From: Raphanus sativus
Taxonomy: Eukaryota; Streptophyta; Magnoliopsida; Brassicales; Brassicaceae
DNA: 64,000 nt
Direction of reading: 5' to 3'
Assembly (NCBI RefSeq): GCF_000801105.2
Contig: NC_079516.1
Span: 31,206,790 to 31,270,789 of the forward strand
Shown: one piece after another, positions 56,242-64,000 of the stretch
Layout: every line of letters begins with the position of its first letter
Numbering within the stretch: position 1 is the stretch's first letter
Translations under genes and position numbers: made by a program
The notes under the pieces: model-generated
Told to the model about the DNA's origin: nothing
What the model saw: the letters and a program-made list of their open reading frames with translations, nothing else
The model's database searches: none

Positions 56242-56331
56242 GCAACCAGCTTCTGATCCGTTCCGGTCATCCAGTTCGCGATCCGACTCGTTCCAGCTCT
56301 CGGTGGTCCGGTTCTACATATCAATGCTTAG

Positions 56332-57214
56332 GTAAAATTCATAAATCCTACGAACCCATAATTGAATTGGTCAATTGATAAAGATTGAACCCTAAAATTG
56401 AAATCTCTTTCCCTAATGAAAACCCTAAGTCAATTGATCCCAAAAACTCTTTCTTGAGTAAATTGTAGCTCTCAAGTCCGATAGAGATTGTTTTAAACAA
56501 TTAAACTCAAACCCTTAAAAAGTTTTGAATCTCAAAAATCCCTGTGATCATCCCAATCTTTATGATCATATCGTGTCCTTAATCCCCTTGATCAAATCGA
56601 AAAACCCTAGAAATTGATCAACCCCTAAAACTTAAATTTGATCAATTTCTTAATTTAAAGTATTGAAACTGATTGCTTGTTTTAATTGCTTAAAATCGAA
56701 TTTGATTGTTTTTAAATTCCAAAGCCGTGTGAAAACTTTCAAATTAGTATTATGATTCTATTTTGAAAAGTTATAATTGGTTTTTCTAAACAACAATAGG
56801 TTGACAATTGGATTTTATCAAGATCGATTTTATAAAACCCTAATCCAATTTTTGATTGCTTGTTTGGTTAATTATTTAAACCGATTGTTATTATAGAGAG
56901 ATAAACCCTAATTTAATCCGATTAGGTTGATATGCTAGGAGTACCATGATCATTAGGTTGCTAGAGAGAATCGATTTTAGAAACCATTATAAATCGGCTA
57001 CATCATGAAAACACTTAAAATCGTTTTGCTAAGTTATGAATCCGGTTTGCATGGCATGCATCATTAAATATATTGTATGCATCATATAGTTATTAAAACA
57101 TCATCTAAATACTTATTAGAAATTTTTTTTTCTGGTCCTTCTGACATAAAGAATTTATATCAAGCTATATAAAGCTATAAAATTTTCTAAAAGTATATAT
57201 ATGTTTGTTTTCAG
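56332..57214 (+). other. predicted leader intron of copia unit B
   Basis: Same donor (GCTTAG/GTAAAA) and acceptor (TTTGTTTTCAG, next to the ATG) as in unit A; 883 bp. Confidence 0.5.
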
Positions 57215-58212
57215 ATGTCGAAAATCAATAACCTTGAATATGCTGCCCTTAATCTATCTGGAGACAATTATCTCCAATGGGCATTGGATACAGAGATCAT
57301 CCTAAAGTCTAAGGATCTCGGTGAATGTATTACCGAGAACAACAAAGCTACTGAAAAGGATCAATATAGGGCAATATTAATTAGTCGCCATCACCTGATT
57401 GAGAATCTCAAAGATCAGTACTTAACCATTAATAATCCTCTAGACCTTTGGAAAGAGTTGAATCAAAAATATGATCACCAAAGGACGGTGCTCTTACCAA
57501 AGGCTAGACACGAATGGAAAAACCTCAGGATCCAAGACTTCAATTCTGTGGATCATACAACTCAGCAATGTTTAAGATCCTTTCTATACTTAAACTATGT
57601 GGTGAGGATATAACGGAGGAAGATATGCTTGAAAAGACTTTCTCCACCTTCCACACAAGTAATGTGTTGCTACAGCAACAATACCGTGCAAAAGAATTCA
57701 AGACTTATGCGAGCTTGATTTCATGCTTATTACTTGCTGAGCAAAACAATGAGTTACTGATGATAAATAGTGAGATGAGACCTCCAGGTGCCACACCTTT
57801 ACCTGAAGCCGAGAAAGAGGCTAATCACGTCCAATCCCACAGCCATAGGCGTGGAAGATTTAATGGACAGGGCCGTGGTCAATACAATTCAGGCCGCGGA
57901 CAAGGCAGTCAATCTGGTCGAGACCAGAACCAAAGACGCTCGTTTAGACGAGGTCATGGTCGAGGCTGCGGGTCTTCATTCATACCGCAGCATTCAAACA
58001 ACTCGACCAAATCTGTATGCCATCGGTGTGGAATGAGTAACCATTGGGCAAAGACTTGTAGGACTCCCAAGCATCTAGTTGAGCTATACCAAGAAAGTAT
58101 GAAAGGGAAGAATCCTGAAGACCATATGGTGATCCATGATAATGAAAACGATTTCGATCATGAAAAAGATGATCTTATGGGTTATGAAACTTCAGATGTT
58201 CTAAAGGATTGA
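57215..58212 (+). pseudogene. copia-type gag with zinc knuckle, frameshifted (unit B)
   Basis: 998 bp, the same length as unit A. The first frame is 57215-57613, the second 57514-58212; the frameshift lies at the same place as in unit A. The CCHC knuckle is at 58017-58058. About seven of 132 residues differ from unit A in the first frame and few in the second. Downstream sequence follows unit A until 59183. Confidence 0.87.
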
Positions 58213-59183
58213 ATTTGACATTCTGATTTTTGTGTTTTATAATTTGGTGTTTGATTTTTCGTCCTCATTTTAAATTAAAAGTGTTTCTTTGAATTTATTA
58301 TATGAATGAAACATTTATATTAAAATCTTATCTCTGAAATTTCCGAAAATTATATCTATAAATCTGAAATTAATGATATAATAAAATATATAATAAATCC
58401 TCTAAAATTTCTTCATTCTAAAGAATGAATGAATGGTTTCATAGTGAAACCATGAGAAAAGGAAAAGAGTTCCTTAATTGTCCAAAGAGATAAGAGATAA
58501 GAGATAAGAGATAAAATTGCGGGTATGCGGCCAGATATGTATAAGGGCAAGCATTCAGATGCTTTATATTCACCTAGAGAAACCCATTGAGATTATAAAA
58601 TATAAGAATGGTTTCCACAATGATATAATGGGCAAAGGAAACAAAAGGTTCCTTCAAAAGTTTTGAAAATCGCCCAAGGCCATACCTGCATTCTCTACTG
58701 ATCAAGACTATGCTAACGATCAGTATGATAAGAGGCAAGAGCCATGGTAACCAGATTGGTATACCCCACGAAACTTACACACTTTATGGCATGACCGGAT
58801 TAGCCATCCTGGTCTAAACTGATGCAAAGATTGATATTGCAAAATGCACAAAGAGTTATCCCATAGAATCTCACGTTGTGTAAAATGTACACAAGGGAAA
58901 CTCATTAGGCTATAATGTCTCAAGCATTCAAAAGATTATAGCATGTTCATGAGGGGGAGAAATGACAAACCCGTGTGGTCCATGACCATACTATAAACAT
59001 GAATATGACAGCTTGGCTGTACAGGCCATTACCTATATGGTTCAGACTCTAAAGTCTATAAGCTTGGGGACATCATGAAATTTAAATGTATAAGGTTAAT
59101 ATGCATCAGGCCATATAATATAAGTGAGCATAGATATTCCCATCTCAGATTGAATACGGGTCATGAGCCAGACATAAATCATC
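58213..59183 (+). pseudogene. degenerate copia pol start (unit B), truncated
   Basis: Colinear with 44211-45183 of unit A, including the LWHD pre-integrase scrap near 58785-58810. Ends at GACATAAATCATC, where Athila LTR F begins. Confidence 0.72.
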
Positions 59184-60335
59184 TGATATATGGTGTTTTT
59201 CACATCATTGTATATATGTTTTCATTTGTTTCAAGTCACTAATTCGTGTCAGTCTAGTCCTTTTTGACCTTTTACAGGTCTGGAGTTAGTAGAAGAGAGA
59301 AGAGAAGGTGCCTGATGAAAAGATGTCCTTTTGGAGCAATCCTGCGGAGAACACTCAAGTAGAACAGTCCCGAGACTGTTCTCTCTCAAGCGGAACAAGC
59401 AGACGGAGTGATCCGGAGATTGTTCCCGACGAATATGGAAACTCTTTATTTCGGGAATTAAAGTCCTGTTGCCCTAATCTCTTTTCTTCTGATTGGCGCC
59501 TCCATATAAAACGCCATCTATCTTTTTACTATTTTCTTACGCTAGTTTTTACAAGAGAACACTGTGAATTGCGATCTGCAACTTGTAAGGGAGAAGAATC
59601 CATCCTCTCATAGAGAAGATCATCTGAACCCTATTGTTTTCTACTCTGTTCTTATGCAATTTTATTCAGGATTTATGTCTTTGATTCTTTGCACCATGAT
59701 CGAGTAGTAGCCTTGCTCGCCTAGGGTTTTTAGGGTGTTGAGACATGAGCTAAACATAGATAAGCGATCCATAATTGATCTTCATTGATACTGTTCTTAC
59801 TGCTTTCATTAACCTGATCACTTGATGTTAGATCACTAGTTCATCGCCTAGTTAACCGCTTAGGAGATAACTTGATTTGTATTGAATGAGCTTAGTATCC
59901 CTAATCAGCGAAAGTAGATATTAGGTTGGTAAGTGAACTGATCGGACCTGTTCTCTAAAGCTTGCAATCTATCCTCATCCCAACGACAGTTAGGTGGTGA
60001 GATCGATCTGCAAAGCGATCACTGCCACGACAGTGGAGTGTTCCAGCTGAGTGATCCGAGTTCTAGAAAGCACTTCATTGCGCTTGAATAATTGTTTGGC
60101 TTCAATTCAACACCCAATGAAATACCCTAGGCTAGCTCTTGTTTAATTGAATCAATCTCGTGTTTTATTTGCTTGTTTACTATCGTCACTTTATAACCAA
60201 ATCTATATCTTCATCTTAGCTTGGTTTCGGAACTTATAGAACTAGAGTGTAGACTGGTCCTCTGGATTTGAATCTCAAGTACTACAATTGCAACTGTTAA
60301 CTTGGCAGTAGCAAGGATTCATTTTTAGTGTATCA
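59184..60335 (+). repeat. 5' LTR of Athila F
   Basis: 1152 bp, TGATATATGG to TAGTGTATCA. Possible TATA box ATATAAAA at 59504-59511. The 101-codon frame at 59308 is not supported as a gene. Confidence 0.82.
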
Positions 60336-60340
60336 AGTTT

Positions 60341-60358
60341 TTACGCCGTTGCCGGGGA
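60341..60358 (+). other. Athila primer-binding site, mutated (element F)
   Basis: TTACGCCGTTGCCGGGGA. Against the usual TGGCGCCGTTGCCGGGGA the first bases (TGG to TTA) have changed, which would weaken priming. Confidence 0.78.
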
Positions 60359-60450
60359 CCAGATTTTTTACTTCTAATTTTTGCTTTGATATCTAGTCTA
60401 AGATATCTAACTCGTGTTTATTTCTTTGTTTCAGCTGATGATCCAGGTGC

Positions 60451-61811
60451 ATGACCAGTAGACATACTCGGAGCAACGCACAAGGACCATTGCATCAGCT
60501 TAACAACGAAGAACTAGCGAGATTGGAACGACAGAACCGTCAACAGCCGAGATCTACGAACACCAACATGGGTGATCACCAGGATGATCTCACTGCTGCG
60601 TTTGCACTCATGCAACAGCAGATGCAGCAGACGCAGCAAACGGTCCAAGCGCAGCAAGCTGCTGCTGAGCAAGCTGCTCTGAATGCTGCGAACCAGCAGA
60701 ACCAACCGGAGGAAGTTGTCCAGATCGGCCAGAGAAACTTACTGCACAATCTGCCTGCTACGCGATCTGCCATCAACCCTCCACCATGCACTAGGCAAGA
60801 CTTCGAGATCAAGCCAGCCTTGATAAGTCTAGTGCAAAGGACGATCTTCAATGGACTTCCTGCTGAGATACCGATGGACCACATCGAGCACTTTGAGAAG
60901 ATGTGTGGTTTCACTAAAGCGAATGGAGTACCACCCGATTACATCAAGTGTACTATGTTCCCTTTCTCTCTTGATGGGAAAGCTGCTCGCTGGCTTGATT
61001 CCCTACCCACGGGATCACTCACCACTTGGGAACAAGTCCGAGAGGCCTTCTTAAGCCACTTCTACACGAAATCAAAGACGGCAGCTCTGAGACAGAAGAT
61101 CGTGACCTTCAAACAGTTGGTGGACGAGCCGTTATGCGATGCATGGGAGCGATTCAACGTCTACCGCAGAGAGTGCCAGCATCAAGGTTTTGAGGTTTTG
61201 AGGAAGACTATCTGCTGGGAGTGTTCTACGATGGAGTAGGCTGGGAGTACCAGAACGCTTTGAACTCAGCCAGTAAGGGAGATTTCATGACCCAGTCCAC
61301 TCAAGGTGCCTTCGAGTTGATTGAAAACATGGCCTCAAGCTCAGATGATAATAACCGCGAGACTGATCGCACTCAGAAGGTGAAAAGCATCGATAACAGC
61401 AAGATTGATGAGCTCTCTGCCAAGGTCGATCAGCTGATTAAGAGCAACCAGAACCAGGTCTTCATCATGGAAGAATCCCCTCAGGATAAAGCAACCGCGG
61501 ATGGCACATCAGAGGCAGATCAGTCAGCTGAGGATCAACATGAAGTGAGCTATGTGAATGGGCAAGGATGGCAGTTCAAGAACTATCACCCAAACCCTAA
61601 CGTGAGGAACAATCCCCACCTGTTCAATGCCCCTAAACCAGACGATAAAGCTCAAGGAAATCAGGGTCAGAACAGTGGATACCAAAGGCCTTATGGCAAT
61701 CAAGGAAGAACCTTTGTCCTCAACCCAACTCAGAATGCCCAGTTCCACAGCCAGAAATAGCCGGTTAATCAGTAGGTTGCACAACCGGCTCAGACTGCTC
61801 CGCACGATGAC
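60451..61811 (+). pseudogene. Athila gag (element F), frameshift and two stops
   Basis: ATG at 60451. Ala/Gln-rich coiled-coil region (MQQQMQQTQQTV), then a capsid domain with PMDHIEHFEKMC, FPFSLDGKAARWLDSLPTGS and FLSHFYTKSKTAALR. A tandem 8-bp duplication (61186-61193 and 61194-61201, GGTTTTGA) shifts the frame. The frame then continues at 61221 with FYDGVGWEYQNAL, an acidic and Gln/Asn-rich tail, and two in-frame TAG codons (61758-61760, 61773-61775), each one C-to-T from CAG. After these the same frame runs on into protease. Confidence 0.9.
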
Positions 61812-63260
61812 ATGAAGAGCCTCGCCAATATGATGAGCCAGCTGCTCCAAGGACAGCAGATCCAGGGGAAAGCACTGAACCAGGTCACAAACGACATCAA
61901 CACCAGGATGAATCATATGTTCAATGACCTGAGTGCCAAGTATGACAATGTCTCAAGCCATATGAGACAGATGGATATTCAGATTGCTCAGACTGCTGAG
62001 AGTGTGAAGAGACAACAAGGAACTCTCCCTGGAAAAACAGACAAGAACCCCAAGGAGTGCAATGCGGTAGGTCTAAGGAGTGGAAAGCAACTGCCTGATC
62101 TGGACCCCAGGAGATTCACATCGGCTGAGAAAGGGAAGCAGAAGGAGTCGGATCAGTCACCTAAAGCTGTAGCCACAGATGAGGAAGAGGCAGAACAACC
62201 CACTGAGACTGTTCCGGCTGAAGCAGAGAGACCCGCTGGGGTTGTTCCACCGACTGCAGCACCTTCTCCTGCTCGTCAGTATGTACCAAAAGTACCCTAC
62301 CCTGTTCCAGCTAAGGCTACACGCAAGGATAAGGAAAAGATGAAGTGCAGGAAGATGCTGGAAGACCTAACTGTCAAGCTCCCTCTAATGAGTGTGATCC
62401 AGATGATACCATCCATGCGTAGCTTTGTTAAGGGACTGATCTCTGGGAAGATATCTGATGACAGCGAGTTCATGATTGTCTCTAAGGAGTGCAGTGCGGT
62501 GCTCCAGAATAGAAGGATCAAGAAGTTGGGTGATCCGGGAAAATTTGTCCTCTCGGTTCAGATTGGGAGAACAGTTTCTTCATGCTCACTGGTCGATCTA
62601 GGGTCAAGCATAAACCTCATGCCATATACTGTGGCTAAGCGCCTTGGGTACACGGACTTCAAACCTACCAGGATGTCCCTAGTGTTTGCTGATCGATCTG
62701 TGAAATCTCCAGTTGGAATCCTCGAAGATCTTCAAGTTCTGGTTGGGAACACACTTGTTCCTGCCGATTTTGTTGTTCTGGAAGTCCAGGAAGATTCCAA
62801 TGATCCCCTGATCCTAGGCAGACCATTCCTCTGCACTGTTGGAGCTATCATTGATGTCCGACAGGGGAAGATTGATCTCCACCTTGAAGATACTGTGATG
62901 AAGTTTGAGATGGATCAGATGCTGAAGAAACCGATGCTGGATGGACAAACCTTCACTGTCCAAGAAGATGGTGATCCGCTAGAGCCGCATGAGGGAATGA
63001 TCGAGGAGATTCTCACCGAGGATCCACTTGAACTCGCCTTAGTCAGAGCTGAAGCCGAGCAGAGCTTAGAGAGTGTTGATGCTGATGCCTATGCCAAATT
63101 CCTGGATTCAGCCAGGAGTATTGAGAGAATGGTGGCAAATCTAAGTCTGGGGGAGAACAGTGAGTCCATCAAATCGACTGGAACAACCGCACCTCAGAAC
63201 CCGTCTGTTCCGGCAGCTCAGGTCGATGACTCATGGAGCGAGCTGAAAGCTCCAAAGGTA
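61812..63260 (+). pseudogene. Athila gag tail and protease-like domain, cut by LTR G
   Basis: Open frame in phase with the upstream gag. Helical region (MSQLLQGQQIQ, HMRQMDIQIAQTAESV), LRSGKQLPD, a Pro/Glu/Ala-rich spacer, then the protease-like domain: LVDLGSSINLMPYTVAKRLGY near 62590-62640, LVFADRSVKSPVGILEDL, DPLILGRPFLCTVGAIIDV. The active-site triad reads DLG, as in K. An acidic linker leads to ELKAPKV at 63241-63260, where LTR G interrupts; frame 61812-63329 reads on into the LTR. Confidence 0.88.
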
Positions 63261-64000
63261 TGTTGGGGTCAAAATCGGTCAAGACGAAATCGATGTCCGA
63301 AAGTCTCGGAAAAATATGAAAAATGTTAGAGCAACCTCGAGAGACTAATTGTTAATCGAGAAACCTCGGGAAAATATTAAGTTCGAGATTAATCATCTCG
63401 AAATCAACTGCTAGAAACACTTTCTACACAAGGAAAAGCCCACGGAAAACTAAAAACGCAAAAATACGCACAAACCGAAGGAAACGAGCAGCCGACTCCG
63501 GTCATTGCCGTGGCCGCCGGGCGGCTAGCCCCGTGCTGGCCGTGGCCGCCGGCGGCTAGCGCCCGTGCTGGCCGTGGCCGCCGGGCGGCTAGCCCCGTGC
63601 TGGCCGTGGCCGCCGGCGGCTAGCGCCCGTGCTGGCCGTGGTCGCCGGGCGGCTAGCCCCGTGCTGGCCGTGGCCGCCGGCGGCTAGCGCCCGTGCTGGC
63701 CGTGGCCGCCGGGCGGCTGGCCGTGGCCGCCGGCGGCTAGCGCCCGTGCTGGCCGTGGCCGCCGGCGGCTAGCGCCCGTGCTGGCCGTGGCCGCCGGGCG
63801 GCTAGCCCGGTGCTGGCCGTGGCCGCCGGCGGCTAGCGCCCGTGCTGGCCGTGGTCGCCGGGCGGCTAGCCCCGCGCTGGCTCGGGTCGTCGGACGGCTA
63901 GTCTTCGTGCATAAGTTATAGGCCTCCGGGTCGCCAGAAATCCGTGTTTTGCAACTTTCCGAGATCCCGCAAACAAAACTCCTTTTCCTGCTCCAAGACT
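63261..64000 (+). repeat. Tat LTR G (5' part), inserted in Athila F
   Basis: Begins TGTTGGGGTCAAAATCGG at 63261, then follows LTR D closely. GC-rich minisatellite at 63511-63888. Runs off the right edge, so whether it is a solo LTR or a full element is unknown. The 5 bp before it are AGGTA. Confidence 0.88.
63511..63888 (+). repeat. GC-rich minisatellite in LTR G
   Basis: About 12 units of 31-32 bp of the CCGTGCTGGCCG type; one place has two GGCGGCTAGCGC-type units in a row, breaking the alternation. Confidence 0.93.

Larger units (their letters stand above)
47520..59183 (+). mobile_element. Ty1/copia-type element, tandem unit B (interrupted by H, truncated by Athila F)
   Basis: One LTR (47520 to about 47773) serves as the 3' LTR of unit A and the 5' LTR of unit B. 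Leader 47774-48124 and 56242-57214, gag 57215-58212, then 58213-59183 homologous to 44211-45183. It ends where Athila LTR F begins. Element H (48125-56241) sits in the leader. Confidence 0.86.
59184..63260 (+). mobile_element. Athila-type Ty3/gypsy element F (LTR, gag, protease)
   Basis: 5' LTR 59184-60335, altered primer site, gag with an 8-bp duplication and two nonsense codons, protease-like domain, then interruption by LTR G at 63261 after the ELKAPKV linker that precedes RT (compare KAPKVELKPLP in element K). Its LTR start, TGATATATGGTG, differs from K and J, so it is another Athila family. Confidence 0.9.

Noticed and set aside
59308..59613. 101-codon frame
   Set aside because: Lies inside the Athila F LTR; no recognisable domain.
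60514..60914. Leu/Cys-rich minus-strand frames
   Set aside because: Antisense of the Gln/Ala-rich region of Athila gag.

Overview
This window is plant DNA. It looks like centromeric or pericentromeric heterochromatin from a member of the mustard family, most likely the Brassica/Raphanus group. About 65 tandem copies of a 177-bp satellite with HindIII (AAGCTT), EcoRV (GATATC) and NdeI (CATATG) sites occupy 6622-18164. From memory of the family this resembles the Brassiceae centromere satellites (176-bp CentBr/canrep type and the 177-bp radish HindIII repeat); the species cannot be fixed from the sequence alone. Nearly everything else is nested LTR retrotransposons. I find no intact host gene.

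Layout, left to right. 1-2585: 5' LTR and open gag of a minus-strand Ty3/gypsy Tat-type element (D). 2586-3130: three satellite monomers, inverted relative to the main array. 3131-6621: plus-strand Tat fragment (I) with LTR, protease and reverse transcriptase but no gag. 6622-18164: main satellite array. 18165-18264: 100-N assembly gap. 18265-20607: minus-strand Tat-type element (E). 20608-25917: minus-strand Athila (K), cut by E inside pol. 25918-27458: 3' end of another Tat element (L). 27459-28117 plus 35384-37692: 3' part of a plus-strand Athila (J), split by Tat element C (28118-35383, with target-site duplication). 37693-41540: AT-rich DNA with small repeat relics and one weak candidate gene start. 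41541-59183: two tandem units of a Ty1/copia element (A and B) sharing one LTR. Unit B is split by Tat-type element H (48125-56241, perfect 5-bp duplication; unit A preserves the unoccupied site). 59184-63260: plus-strand Athila (F), which truncates copia B. 63261-64000: a further Tat LTR (G) inserted in Athila F between protease and reverse transcriptase.

Nearly every coding region is broken by stops, frameshifts, deletions or insertions. Two are largely open: the gag of element D (400 codons, running off the left edge) and the antisense accessory ORF of element C (about 570 codons after removing one predicted intron, with a frameshift near the start).

The most interesting signals are not ordinary genes. 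(1) An 80-bp block, 90% identical without gaps, is shared between the copia leader and the LTRs of Tat-type elements H and E. (2) Different Tat LTR subfamilies carry unrelated tandem minisatellites upstream of the promoter, one of them an exact 34-bp-period array of a 16-bp palindrome. (3) Satellite flanks of opposite orientation meet element I at the same EcoRV position of the monomer. (4) Element H/E carries an internal LTR-like block of the D/G family. (5) TCGATCGA is strongly enriched in Athila DNA only. Sequence quality appears to fall toward the gap, so fine structure from about 16 kb to 18.2 kb should be read with caution.
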